Shown here piece by piece: positions 16,621 to 24,594 of a stretch of DNA of 64,000 bases. The stretch's first letter is position 1, and every line of letters starts with the position of its first letter. The stretch comes from Chloroflexota bacterium (GTDB lineage: Bacteria; Chloroflexota; Dehalococcoidia; Tepidiformales; Tepidiformaceae), in assembly GCA_016191435.1 (NCBI GenBank), contig JACPOQ010000051.1:186001-250000 (forward strand), written 5' to 3'. The notes under the pieces were generated by a model that did no database searches, was not told the origin of the DNA, and saw nothing but the letters and a program-made list of their open reading frames with translations. Position numbers and translations under genes: made by a program.

Positions 16621-16821
16621 GCCCGAGTTCTGGGCCGGCGACGGCTGCGGGCTACGGCGAGGGACGAACACGGGAATCACGCTCGTGATGGTGGGTGGCT
16701 GCGGTCGCCGCGGTCTCGCGCTGGTGCGCTCGCCCGCTGATCCACGTGTGCCCGCATTCGGACGTCGGTCACTGGGCCCGGAACGTGGGATCCGTGGCCC
16801 GTGGCCCCGGAGGGCCACGAG
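16621..16821 (+). repeat. R1 ~200-bp dispersed repeat, copy A
   Basis: Shares, in order, a CGAGTTC-GCCGG head, GAGGGACGAACACGGGA, the core GGTGGGTGGCTGCGGTCGCC, GCTGATCCACGTGTGC and a closing hairpin GTGGCCC-CGGA-GGGCCAC (16801-16818) with copies B (18920-19120) and C (39124-39320, inverted). No open frame is conserved between copies. Together with the preceding R2 copy it fills the 345-bp gap between the small membrane protein and the methyltransferase. Confidence 0.75.
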
Positions 16822-16851
16822 TACCAAGGATGCGGGGGTTTTTCCCCCGGC

Positions 16852-17628
16852 TTAGCGGCGGGCGATGAACATCGCGTAGCCACCACGCCCGCCGCGGACG
16901 ATATCGAACCAGGCGAGGCCGGCTTCCCGCTGCGCCTCGGCTTTGGCTTCGCCCCAGCGGCCGGCGAACTCCGCCCACCAGAGGTCATCGTCGATGCGTT
17001 GGCGCGGTTGCGTGGCGAGGACCGTGGCCGTTCGGTCCTCCGCGAGGAGCACCTCGAACCCCAGGCGCGCGAGCGCCGCGACGTAGCCCGGCACGGTGAG
17101 TAGCGAGGGGAAAGCCCAGAGCTGGCGGACGCGATCCAGGTCGGCGGCGGTGATGCCGCGGTGGGCGACGAAATCGGTGAACGCGAAGACGGCGCCGGGT
17201 CGGAGCACGCGCGCGAGCTCGCGCAGCACCGCCTCCTTGTCCATGTGGCAGAGCGCGTCCTGGCTCCAGGCCGCGTCGATGGAGCCGTCCGCGAGCGGGA
17301 GGTGCTCGGTCCTCGCAAGGATGGGCTGGACGAGATTGGCGAGCCCCTCGCGCCGCGACACCGCGACGGCACGGCTGTGCATGCGGCGGTCCATATCGAT
17401 GCAGACGACGCGGGCGCCGAAGCGGCGCGCAAGGTACCGCGCGGGCGCGCCCAGCGCCGACGCGACATCGAGGATGCGCCCGCCGGCGGCCATCCCGCAG
17501 GCTTCTGCGCGCCGCGCGAGCTCCACCGTCGCATCCTCGGCACCCGGGTGCAGGTGCATGCCGACGCTCCGCAGCGACCACTCGATCCCCGCGTCGTCGT
17601 AGAACTCGGCAACCGTCCTGTCGCCCAC
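16852..17628 (-). CDS. class I SAM-dependent methyltransferase
   Basis: 258 residues. Motif I is RILDVASALGAPARYLARRF, motif II acidic end VVCIDMDRRM, and the post-II/IV segment AWSQDALCHMDKEAVLRELA followed by RVLRPGAVFAFTDF. The layout (N-terminal ~50-residue cap with FYDDAGIEWSLRSVGMHLHP, then S-Q-D-A-x-x-H) is like the sarcosine/dimethylglycine N-methyltransferase and tocopherol-type branch of small-molecule methyltransferases. Motif I has A-S-x-x-G in place of G-x-G-x-G, a tolerable variation. Substrate unknown. The downstream side is repeat R1 copy A. Confidence 0.9.
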   Translation of the reverse strand: MGDRTVAEFYDDAGIEWSLRSVGMHLHPGAEDATVELARRAEACGMAAGGRILDVASALGAPARYLARRFGARVVCIDMDRRMHSRAVAVSRREGLANLVQPILARTEHLPLADGSIDAAWSQDALCHMDKEAVLRELARVLRPGAVFAFTDFVAHRGITAADLDRVRQLWAFPSLLTVPGYVAALARLGFEVLLAEDRTATVLATQPRQRIDDDLWWAEFAGRWGEAKAEAQREAGLAWFDIVRGGRGGYAMFIARR

Positions 17629-17666
17629 GGGCCGGAGTATAGCGCCGCGGTGCCCGCAGCCCGCGA

Positions 17667-18863
17667 TTACACCCGTGCGCCGATCTCCTCGGTGATGGCT
17701 TGCCCGATGACCGCGATCGAACGGTCGATGGTGGCGGGGTCGGCGGCGGTGAAGTTCATGCGCAGGGTGGCGATGCCCTCTTCCTGGTTCACGTAGAAGA
17801 ACTTGCCGGGCACGAAGGCGACGCCGAGCGCGACGCAGCGGTGGTAGAGGTGCTCCGCATCGAGGCCGCGTGCGCCCTGCACCCAGACGAACATGCCGCC
17901 TTCCGGGCGCGTCCAGCGGAAGTCCTCGGGCAGGTGGCGCTCGAGCGCTTCGAGCATCGCCTGCTGGCGCGGCCGGTAGAGCTCGATGATGCGCGGCAGC
18001 TGGCGTTGCAGGTGCCCTTCGGAGATGTACACCGCCGACAGCGCCTGCGCGAATGTGTTCGTGTGCAGGTCCACGCCCTGCCGCGCGACCACGAGCCAGC
18101 GCTGGATCAGTTCAGGCCCGACGCAGAAGCCGACCCGCAGGCCGGGCGCGAACGTCTTCGAAAGCGTGCTGATATAGACAACGTTCTCCGGCGCGAGCGT
18201 CCGGATCGGCGGGACCGGGTCGCCGGCGTAACGGAGGTCGCTGTAAGGGTCGTCTTCCACGAGCAGCGCGCTATGGTGACGAAGGATTTCGGCGACTTGC
18301 TTGCGGCGCGCGAGCGAAAGCGTGCGGCCCGTCGGGTTCTGGAACGTCGGGACGAGGTACACGAACTTCACGCGGTTCGCTGCCAGCACGTGGTCCAGGG
18401 AGTCCGGCAGCAGGCCCTCGTCGTCGGTGGCGATTTCGACGTAGCGCGGTTCGTACGGGTTGAACGCCTGCAGCGCGCCGAGGTAGGTCGGCGCTTCCAC
18501 CGCGACGCAATCGCCCGGCGAAATGAGGACCTTGCCAAGCGAATCGAGCACGCTCTGGGAGCCGGTGAAGACGAGCACGCCATCGGCAGTGGTGATCACG
18601 CCGCGGGCGCCGAGGTGCGGTACGAGCGCCTCACGCAGCGGGAGGAAGCCCTCGCTCGCGTCGTACTGGAGGGCGCGGGCGCCGTAGCGGGCGAGCACCG
18701 TGCCGGGCAGCTCGTCCATGATGTCGAGCGGGAAGCTTTCGGCGGCGGGAAGCCCCCCGGCCAGCGAGACCACGCCCGGCGAGGACGCGACCTTGAGGAT
18801 CTCCCGGACCGCGCTCGCGTTCATGTTATCCGTGCGTGTCGCCAGCAGGTGTTCGAAGGTCAT
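17667..18863 (-). CDS. PLP-dependent aminotransferase (2-aminoadipate/MocR-type, fold I)
   Basis: 398 residues. Starts MTFEHLLATRTDNMNASAVR and has the SLAGGLPAAESFP signature of the LysN/ARO8-like aminotransferase group. The PLP lysine is in ISTLSKTFAPGLRVGF (~residue 230); VEDDPYSDLRY holds the pyridine-binding Asp and phosphate contacts; the carboxylate-binding Arg is in GIATLRMNFTAAD. There is no GntR domain. Such enzymes act on 2-aminoadipate, branched-chain or aromatic amino acids; neighbours do not decide which. ATG 18863 is the start, as upstream codons run into R1 repeat copy B and are not conserved. Confidence 0.93.
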   Translation of the reverse strand: MTFEHLLATRTDNMNASAVREILKVASSPGVVSLAGGLPAAESFPLDIMDELPGTVLARYGARALQYDASEGFLPLREALVPHLGARGVITTADGVLVFTGSQSVLDSLGKVLISPGDCVAVEAPTYLGALQAFNPYEPRYVEIATDDEGLLPDSLDHVLAANRVKFVYLVPTFQNPTGRTLSLARRKQVAEILRHHSALLVEDDPYSDLRYAGDPVPPIRTLAPENVVYISTLSKTFAPGLRVGFCVGPELIQRWLVVARQGVDLHTNTFAQALSAVYISEGHLQRQLPRIIELYRPRQQAMLEALERHLPEDFRWTRPEGGMFVWVQGARGLDAEHLYHRCVALGVAFVPGKFFYVNQEEGIATLRMNFTAADPATIDRSIAVIGQAITEEIGARV

Positions 18864-18919
18864 GGGAATTCGAGCATACAGGAAGTCCTGAGCGGTGAGT
18901 GCTGAGGAAGTTCCGAGGG

Positions 18920-19120
18920 CCGAGTTCCGAGCCGGTGATGGCGTGGCGCCACAACGAGGGACTAAAACGGGATTCGCGCCCGTGGCGATCGTCGGCTGCG
19001 GTCGCCGCGGCCTCGCGCTCTGCGCTCGCCCGCTGATCCACGTGTGCCCGCGTTCGGAGCGTCGCGGCGTTCCCGTGACAGTGAGCGCACGCGGAGCGGC
19101 CACAGAGGGCCGCGACTCCG
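18920..19120 (+). repeat. R1 ~200-bp dispersed repeat, copy B
   Basis: Begins CGAGTTCCGAGCCGGTGATG, carries the core GGCTGCGGTCGCCGCGGCCT and GCTGATCCACGTGTGCCCGC, and ends in a weakened hairpin (GCGGCCAC-AGA-GGGCCGC). Same orientation as copy A. It occupies most of the space between the aminotransferase and the 39-codon gene. Confidence 0.75.
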
Positions 19121-19168
19121 AGACGGCGGCGATTTTCAGAGCAGTGGCCGCCGCGAGCTGGAACGTGA

Positions 19169-19199
19169 AAGGCCCGGAGGGGATGCTCCTCCGGGCCTT
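19169..19199 (-). terminator. hairpin terminator of the 39-codon gene
   Basis: Perfect 12-bp stem AAGGCCCGGAGG / CCTCCGGGCCTT with a 7-base loop; on the minus strand it is followed by TTCACGTT. It lies 42 bases after the stop of the small gene at 19241-19360, whose transcript it would end. Confidence 0.65.
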
Positions 19200-19240
19200 C
19201 GCGATGCCGGCATGTGGCCGGGCGTGGGGGTGGTGCTGGT

Positions 19241-19360
19241 TCACGCGTCGCGGCGCGGGCGCCGGTAGGTCTCCGGGCGCCGGAAGGGGATGTCGGCGTA
19301 GGGCATCCCTGCGTCGCGCGTGTCGATGTGGAAGCGGGAGAAGAACGAGCGGAACATCAT
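19241..19360 (-). CDS. 39-residue basic small protein, unknown
   Basis: Reads MMFRSFFSRFHIDTRDAGMP, then YADIPFRRPETYRRPRRDA. A GGAG site lies 6-7 bases before the first ATG (19360), and a strong hairpin follows the stop, so the unit looks like a free-standing small gene with its own leader and terminator. Strongly basic, aromatic-rich, no signal peptide. I do not recognise a family. The upstream DNA contains an inverted repeat (19413-19463) that may control it. Confidence 0.5.
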   Translation of the reverse strand: MMFRSFFSRFHIDTRDAGMPYADIPFRRPETYRRPRRDA

Positions 19361-19412
19361 CGGTCTCCATCAGGTAGTATGTGCGGCACGCTAGACCGTG
19401 ATATCCAGTTCG

Positions 19413-19463
19413 TCTGTGACGTAGTTCAGTTTCAAAACGCCAAAACGTGACTCACGTCACAGA
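19413..19463. promoter_or_regulatory. inverted repeat TCTGTGACG-N33-CGTCACAGA
   Basis: Perfect 9-bp arms at 19413-19421 and 19455-19463, with a second small palindrome GTGACTCAC (19447-19455) touching the right arm, in an AT-richer 50-bp stretch. It lies between the 39-codon gene (minus) and the end of the amidohydrolase gene. It could be an operator for the small gene. No protein can be named. Confidence 0.4.
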
Positions 19464-19524
19464 CACTGTCCGGCTCAGTCCCGGACGCCGGCGGAGGCTC
19501 TCGCTCGGGCCTGGGGCCCCGAAC

Positions 19525-20706
19525 CTACACCGACCCCTCGATGAGCCGCAGCGCGAACTCCACGCCGAGCGGGAGCGCGTCTTCATCGATGACGAAGCCG
19601 GGGTCGTGGTGGCGGCCGGCGATGCCCTTCGCTTCGTTGCGGGCGCCAAGCCAGAAGTAGCAGCCCGGCCGTTCGCGCAGGAACTCGCTCATGTCGTCGG
19701 CGCCCATACTGGCGCTGGCATGGATGTTGCCCGCGCCGAAGTAGCGCTCGGCCGCCTGGACGACAAATGCGGTCACGGCGGGGTCGTTGACGAGCGCCGG
19801 CGTCGTCGTGTTGTGGCGAAATTCGAAGCTCGCCCCGAAGGCCGCGCAGACGCCCGTCAGCACTTCCTCGACGCGCTTGCAGACCAGCTCGCGCACGCGG
19901 TCGTCGTAGCTGCGGATGGTGCCCGTCATGGTCGCTGATTCGGCGATGACGTTGCCACGGAAGCCGCTCGCGACTTTGCCGATGGTGAGCACGGCGGTGT
20001 CGGCGGGCGGCACGGAGCGGCTGACCACGGTCTGCAGCGCGACGATCGCGTGCGCGGCGACGACGATTGCGTCGACGCCCTGGTGCGGCGCAGCGGCGTG
20101 CCCGCCGCGGCCTGCTATCGTGATGCGAAACGCGGTCGGGGCGGCGAAGAACGGCCCGGGCGCGACGTTGATGGCTCCGATGGGCACGTCGGCGCTGATG
20201 TGCAGGCCGAGCACGCGATCGATGTTTGGGGATTCGAGCACGCCATCGGCGAGGCAGCGAGTGGCGCCACCGGCCGCCTCCTCGGCAGGTTGGAAGACGA
20301 AGCGCACGCTCCCGGCGAGGCTCGCGCGGCGGGCCTGGAGCAACTCGGCGAGCGCGAGCGCGATGGCGATGTGGGTATCGTGGCCGCAGGCGTGCATCAC
20401 CCCGCCGTTCTTGGACGCGAAGGCGAGTCCGCTGCGCTCGGGGATGGGCAGCGCATCGATATCGGCCCGCCAGAGGACGGCTTTGCCCGGCTTCGCGCCC
20501 TGCACAACGGCTGTCGCGCCCGTCTGGGCGATGGCACGGACGTCGGCCAGGCCGAGGTCCCGCAGCCGTTCGACGATGACCGACTGGGTGCGCTCTTCTT
20601 TCCAGCTGAGCTCGGGATGAGCGTGGAATTCGCGGCGCGTTTCGAGCAGTTGCTGGCGCAACGCCTGCACTTCGGGGCGGACGGCCGGCGGCGTGGTACG
20701 GCTCAC
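19525..20706 (-). CDS. M20 family amidohydrolase (HipO/IAA-amino-acid hydrolase type)
   Basis: 393 residues. A dinuclear-metal peptidase-like enzyme that hydrolyses N-acyl amino acids. Seen: the head LRQQLLETRREFHAHPELSW, WRADIDALPI with metal and catalytic Asp, MHACGHDTHIAIALALAELL with the Cys-Gly-His metal site, FVFQPAEEAAGGA with the catalytic Glu pair, a dimerisation domain insert (~residues 185-295), and the C-terminal ligand region. The conserved A-C-G-H-D pattern fits the hippurate/indole-acetyl-amino-acid hydrolase subgroup. Not in an operon; an R3 repeat separates it from the P-type ATPase gene. Confidence 0.94.
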   Translation of the reverse strand: MSRTTPPAVRPEVQALRQQLLETRREFHAHPELSWKEERTQSVIVERLRDLGLADVRAIAQTGATAVVQGAKPGKAVLWRADIDALPIPERSGLAFASKNGGVMHACGHDTHIAIALALAELLQARRASLAGSVRFVFQPAEEAAGGATRCLADGVLESPNIDRVLGLHISADVPIGAINVAPGPFFAAPTAFRITIAGRGGHAAAPHQGVDAIVVAAHAIVALQTVVSRSVPPADTAVLTIGKVASGFRGNVIAESATMTGTIRSYDDRVRELVCKRVEEVLTGVCAAFGASFEFRHNTTTPALVNDPAVTAFVVQAAERYFGAGNIHASASMGADDMSEFLRERPGCYFWLGARNEAKGIAGRHHDPGFVIDEDALPLGVEFALRLIEGSV

Positions 20707-20730
20707 GGGGCAAGCGTAGCAGAACCGGGA

Positions 20731-20760
20731 TGGGCGTTGGGCGTTGGGCGTTGGCCGGAT
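20731..20760 (+). repeat. R3 heptad repeat copy (GTTGGGC)
   Basis: Three near-perfect tandem GCGTTGG/GTTGGGC units followed by GGCCGGA. It sits just upstream (right) of the amidohydrolase start, and a sister copy at 23264-23305 lies at the other end of the P-type ATPase gene. Confidence 0.6.
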
Positions 20761-20770
20761 GCCGGCAGTC

Positions 20771-23212
20771 TCAGACCGCGCGGCCGCGGAGCGCCTCGTC
20801 CTTGCGCGGGCGGGCCGTGAGCACGTCGAGTACCTGCTGCCAGTAGCGGCTGAGCAGGTACTGGCCGGCGAGCGAGATGGCGACGGCGCTGATCACGATG
20901 ATCCAATCGCCCACGTACACCTCCTGAAAATCGAAGAAGCGGCGAAGCGAAGGGGTGTAGATGGTGGCGATCAGCGCCGCCACGAGCAGCGCCCCGAGCA
21001 CGGTCGTCAGCACCGGGCGCGTGAGGCTGCGCCAGGAGGCGCCTTCGAAGCCGAGCACTTCGACCACGAAAAACAGCCCCGTGATGCCGAGCGTCAGCGA
21101 CACAAGCGTGCGCGCCTCTTCCGTCGAGCGGCTGAGGAAGCCGGCGACAAGCAGGTGCACGCTCGCGGCCGCCATCGCCAGCGCGAACGACGCCGGCAGC
21201 GCAAAGCGCAGCACGTTGCGCGTGAAGTCGCGGCCGGCATCCGGCGGCGGCACGGAGATCGAGATGAACACCGCCGGGATCCCGAGCGTGAGCAGCGCCG
21301 TCACCGAGCCCTGCCGCGGCAGGAACGGGAAATCGAGCCCCAGCATGTTCGTGGCGACGATCAGCAGGAACGCGTACAGGCTTTTCGCGATGAAGAGCTT
21401 GCTCAGGCGCGCGGCGTTCCCCAGCACCGCCGTCGCCTCGCGCGCGCCGCGGATGAGCGCGGTGAACGAATCATCGAGCAGGATGATGCCGGCGACGGCC
21501 CGCGCCGTGCCCGTCCCCGAAGCCATCGCCACGGCCACATCGGCAGTGCGAAGTGCCTGCACGTCGTTCGCGCCATCGCCGACCATCGCCACGAAGTGGC
21601 CGCGGTCCCGCAACGCCGCGATGATGCGCGCCTTCTGCGCCGGCGCGATGCGCCCGAAGATGCTGTTTTCATCGACCGCGAGCGCGAACTCATCGGCGTT
21701 GAGCCCATCGATCTCGCCGCCGGAGATCGTGCCGCCTTTCACCGTCACGCCGACCTGCTTCAGCAGCGCCGCTACGGTCTGGGGGTTATCGCCGCTGATG
21801 ATCTTGGGCGCGATCCCGAGCCTGTCCATCATTGCGAAGGCCTGGCGGATTTCGGGCCGCAGTTCGTCGCCGAGAATCAGCAGCGCCAGCACGCGCACGC
21901 CCGTGACGCGCTCGCCAGGCTCGGGCAACGCCGCGGCCTCGGCGAACACCACGCCGCGCAGGCCCCGCTCGCTCGCTGCTGCGTAGCGCTCCATGAAGCC
22001 GTCCCCGCCGGAGGACATCGGCAGCACGGTCTCGGGCGCGCCCATGATGAACACCCGCCGTTCGCCCATGCGCTCGAGCCGCAGGGCGCTCCCGCGCCGC
22101 TCGGAGTTGAACGGCACCGACCCCGCCGGCCGCGCGCCGTTCGATTGCGCGCCCAGGGCAGCGGCGAGAGCCCCCGCCGTCTTGCTGTCGGTTGCGGTGG
22201 CGAGCACGAAGGCCGCCAGCCAGGGGCGCGCGCTCTCGGTCCCCGGCACCCAGTGCGTCTCTTGCAGCGTCAGGCGGTTCGCCGTGATCGTGCCGGTCTT
22301 GTCGAGGCAGATGACGTCGGTGTAGTTCAGCGCTTCCACGGCGTTGATGTCCTGCACGATGGCGCCCGCGCGCGAGACTCGTACCGCGCCCACCGCGAAG
22401 GCGACCGTCATCCCCAGCAGCAAGCCCGTCGGTACGACGGTCGTTACGGTCGCGGTCGTGGCCCTGATCGATTCCGTGAAGCTGCCGTCGCTGCGCAGGT
22501 TGTACTGGATCAGCAGCAGCGCCGCCAGCACGCCCGTGACCGTGAGGAGCACGCGCAGGATGCGCTTGAACCGCAGCTGCAGGGGCGTCAGGCGCTTCAC
22601 CAGCTCGCGCGCGGAGGCGGCGAGCTTGAGGGCGTAAGCTTCGGCGCCCACCTGCTCGGCGCGGTAGTAGCAGTCGCCGGCGGTACAGAAACTGCCGGAA
22701 CGCAGCTCATCGCCCGGCTGTTTCGGCACCGAATCCGATTCCCCGGTCAGCAGCGACTCATCGACTTCGCAGTTGCGCGCAAGCACGTGGCCATCAGCGA
22801 CCACCTGATCGCCCTGCTTGAGGTGCACGACATCGCCCTGGACGACGTGCTCGGCGAGGATCGGCGATTCGAGCCCATCGCGGAGCACCGTCGCGTGCGG
22901 GGCCGTCAGCGCGACGAGCTGGCGCAGGGTCCGCACGGCCTTCAGCTCCTGCCACGTCGACACGGCGACGTTGGCGACCACGACGATCCCGACGAAGAAC
23001 CCGTCGCGGAATTCGCCCACCGCCCAGAGCGCGATGATCAGCGCTGCGAGCACGACGTTGAAGAACGTCAGCGAGTTTCCGCGGATGACGTCGCCATCGG
23101 TACGCTGGTGCGAATCGTCGACGTTGGCCAGGCCCGCCTCCGCGCGCGTCCGCGCCTCGGCGGTAGTCAGGCCGCGGAGATCGGCGCTGGCGGGAAACGC
23201 GGGGTTCGCCAT
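20771..23212 (-). CDS. cation-transporting P-type ATPase (CtpE/Exp7-like)
   Basis: 813 residues. Actuator-domain TGES (ESLLTGESDSVPKQ, ~160), phosphorylation site CLDKTGTITANRL (~305), hinge AMVGDGANDVQALRTADVAV (~570). The helix-4 motif is VPTGLLLGMTVAFAVGAV, where Ca/Mg pumps have PEGLP; this PxGL variation is typical of the CtpE/Exp7 HAD-IC subfamily, and mycobacterial CtpE imports calcium. No N-terminal heavy-metal domain. ATG 23212 (MANPAF...) is preferred; upstream residues are repeat-derived. Ten or so membrane helices are arranged as 4+6. Ion specificity is inferred only from the subfamily. Confidence 0.93.
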   Translation of the reverse strand: MANPAFPASADLRGLTTAEARTRAEAGLANVDDSHQRTDGDVIRGNSLTFFNVVLAALIIALWAVGEFRDGFFVGIVVVANVAVSTWQELKAVRTLRQLVALTAPHATVLRDGLESPILAEHVVQGDVVHLKQGDQVVADGHVLARNCEVDESLLTGESDSVPKQPGDELRSGSFCTAGDCYYRAEQVGAEAYALKLAASARELVKRLTPLQLRFKRILRVLLTVTGVLAALLLIQYNLRSDGSFTESIRATTATVTTVVPTGLLLGMTVAFAVGAVRVSRAGAIVQDINAVEALNYTDVICLDKTGTITANRLTLQETHWVPGTESARPWLAAFVLATATDSKTAGALAAALGAQSNGARPAGSVPFNSERRGSALRLERMGERRVFIMGAPETVLPMSSGGDGFMERYAAASERGLRGVVFAEAAALPEPGERVTGVRVLALLILGDELRPEIRQAFAMMDRLGIAPKIISGDNPQTVAALLKQVGVTVKGGTISGGEIDGLNADEFALAVDENSIFGRIAPAQKARIIAALRDRGHFVAMVGDGANDVQALRTADVAVAMASGTGTARAVAGIILLDDSFTALIRGAREATAVLGNAARLSKLFIAKSLYAFLLIVATNMLGLDFPFLPRQGSVTALLTLGIPAVFISISVPPPDAGRDFTRNVLRFALPASFALAMAAASVHLLVAGFLSRSTEEARTLVSLTLGITGLFFVVEVLGFEGASWRSLTRPVLTTVLGALLVAALIATIYTPSLRRFFDFQEVYVGDWIIVISAVAISLAGQYLLSRYWQQVLDVLTARPRKDEALRGRAV

Positions 23213-23263
23213 GTGGGTCACGGCACAAGGGTGACGGATACGCGCCAGCGATGGAAGTGTGGT

Positions 23264-23305
23264 GTGGGCGTTGGGCATTGGCCATTGGGCGTTGGCCGGA
23301 TTGGC
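23264..23305 (+). repeat. R3 heptad repeat copy (GTTGGGC/GGCCATTG)
   Basis: GTGGGCGTTGGGCATTGGCC followed by ATTGGGCGTTGGCCGG. Upstream of the ATPase start; same family as 20731-20760. Confidence 0.6.
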
Positions 23306-23431
23306 CGTGCCTGGTGCGCGTACGCGGAAGGCGGCGATGAAGCGGTCGCGGGCAAGGCGGGGTAAGGCCGCGGATTCCCAGCGTCGCAGGCCGGGTTTCT
23401 TTGTGTCCCGTTAACAGGAGATGTGGAAACT

Positions 23432-23522
23432 GGGAATGCACGGCCGTGAAGGCTTCCTGCCTTGCAGGTTGACGGCCGTCCCCTCCTACGAAGGCCCGCC
23501 ATCCCCCTCCGGCGGGCCTTCG
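23432..23522. other. two strong hairpins, candidate structured RNA or terminator
   Basis: Hairpin 1 (23432-23483) has GGGA/TCCC ends, ACGGCCGT on both sides and an inner AAGGC-TTCCT-GCCTT stem. Hairpin 2 (23489-23522) is a perfect 12-bp stem CGAAGGCCCGCC / GGCGGGCCTTCG with a 10-base loop. Neither is followed by a T-run. Hairpin 2 lies 35 bases beyond the stop of the 29-codon gene on the minus strand and is probably its terminator; hairpin 1 then has no assigned role. Confidence 0.5.
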
Positions 23523-23556
23523 TCGCGTCCGTAGCCGGGCGCGGCGGCGGGAATTC

Positions 23557-23646
23557 CTAGGCTTTCAGTCCCACAATCGCGAGCGAGATGAGCAGCGAGA
23601 TGAACACGGCGCAGAGGAGCGAGAGCCCGCCGATAGTCTTCCACAT
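23557..23646 (-). CDS. 29-residue single-helix membrane peptide
   Basis: Reads MWKTIGGLSLLCAVFISLLI then SLAIVGLKA: two polar/basic residues, one ~22-residue membrane helix and a Lys near the end. An AGGGA site sits 10 bases before the ATG, and a 12-bp hairpin (23489-23522) follows the stop. The layout resembles the 39-codon unit at 19241. Function unknown; small single-helix peptides of this kind often modulate membrane complexes, but that is a guess. Confidence 0.5.
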   Translation of the reverse strand: MWKTIGGLSLLCAVFISLLISLAIVGLKA

Positions 23647-23783
23647 AGTCTGGTGGTCCCTGGTGCGTTCTACGGCGGCGCCGCTCCCGTATCGTATCGC
23701 CACTTTCGCGCACGCACACGCCGCGCGGGCCAGTCCTCCCGTATGATGGCTGATGTGCAGCATTCCCTTCCCGCCGGTACCGC

Positions 23784-24593
23784 ATGCGCGCCGTGATGCT
23801 CGCCGCCGGCGATGGCGGCCGTCTCGGCGCCCATACCCGGCACCTGCCCAAGCCGCTCGTCCGGCTCAATGGCCGCCCGATCGTTGACTACACGCTCGAG
23901 GCGATCGTGGCGGCGGGCGCGACCGAGGCAGTCGTCGTTACAGGCTACCGCGAGGCCCAGGTGCATGCGGCGCTACTCGCCCTGGCGCCGCCGGGGCTCG
24001 CGCTCACCTTCGTTTCGAACCCGCGCTTCGAAGCCGGCGCCTCGCTCTCGCTGCGCGCTGCGCGCACGGCCTGTGGCGATGAGCCCTTCCTGCTCGTGAT
24101 GAGCGACCACGTCCTCTCGCCAGCGCTGCTGCACACGCTCCGTGGGCGCGGCGCCGGTTCGCGGGGGCGCTCGTTCGTGGCGGCGGATTTCTCCATCGCG
24201 CACAGCGCCCCGTACATCGAGGAGGCAACCCGCCTGGCGGTCGCCGCCGATGGCCGCGTCACCGCGATCGGTAAGCGGCTGGAGCACTGGTCCGCGCTCG
24301 ATACCGGCGCCTTTTACCTCGACCCCTCCGCCGCCTGGAGCGCCGTCGATGCCGCCCCCGAGGATTGCGAGCTGAGCGTCATCTTTGCGGAGCTCGCGCG
24401 CCGGGGCGGGCTCTTCGCCGCCGATGTCTCCGGCGCCCTCTGGTACGACATCGATACCCCCGAGGACCTCTCCGCCGCGGCAGGCATCGTGCCGGCGTAT
24501 CGGCCTACCGGCGTCGCGGCGTCCGCCTGGCCGGTGCCTCCTCACGCCGGCCCGCCACCACGCCCCTACGCCGACACGCCGACACGCCCCTGA
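23784..24593 (+). CDS. sugar/inositol-phosphate nucleotidyltransferase-like protein
   Basis: 269 residues. NTP-transferase fold: MRAVMLAAGDGGRLGAHTRH with the G-x-G-x-R nucleotide loop, LPKPLVRLNGRPIVDYTLEA, the metal-binding LLVMSDHVLSPALL, and WYDIDTPEDLSAA near the end. The MSDH variation and direct pairing with a CDP-alcohol phosphotransferase resemble CTP:inositol-1-phosphate cytidylyltransferase, which makes CDP-inositol. The last ~15 residues (PRPYADTPTRP) are encoded by a copy of the R4 repeat, so the native C-terminus probably ended earlier. Stop is 1 base before the GTG of the next gene. Substrate assignment is inference. Confidence 0.85.
   Translation: MRAVMLAAGDGGRLGAHTRHLPKPLVRLNGRPIVDYTLEAIVAAGATEAVVVTGYREAQVHAALLALAPPGLALTFVSNPRFEAGASLSLRAARTACGDEPFLLVMSDHVLSPALLHTLRGRGAGSRGRSFVAADFSIAHSAPYIEEATRLAVAADGRVTAIGKRLEHWSALDTGAFYLDPSAAWSAVDAAPEDCELSVIFAELARRGGLFAADVSGALWYDIDTPEDLSAAAGIVPAYRPTGVAASAWPVPPHAGPPPRPYADTPTRP
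24561..24593 (+). repeat. R4 CGACACGC-type repeat inside a gene end
   Basis: CGCCCCTACGCCGACACGCC followed by GACACGCCCC matches the right arms of the intergenic palindromes at 28793-28916 and 57183-57359. It encodes the C-terminal residues and the stop of the nucleotidyltransferase. Confidence 0.65.
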
Positions 24594-24594
24594 C

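Noticed and set aside
20744..23365. Long plus-strand open frame (~870 codons) opposite the P-type ATPase
   Set aside because: Arg/His/Gln-rich composition is the mirror of high-GC coding DNA; the minus strand has all ATPase motifs in order.
23421..23534. 37-codon plus-strand frame starting ATGTGGAAACTGGGA
   Set aside because: It runs straight through both hairpins and has its purine-rich site too close to the start; more likely structured non-coding DNA.
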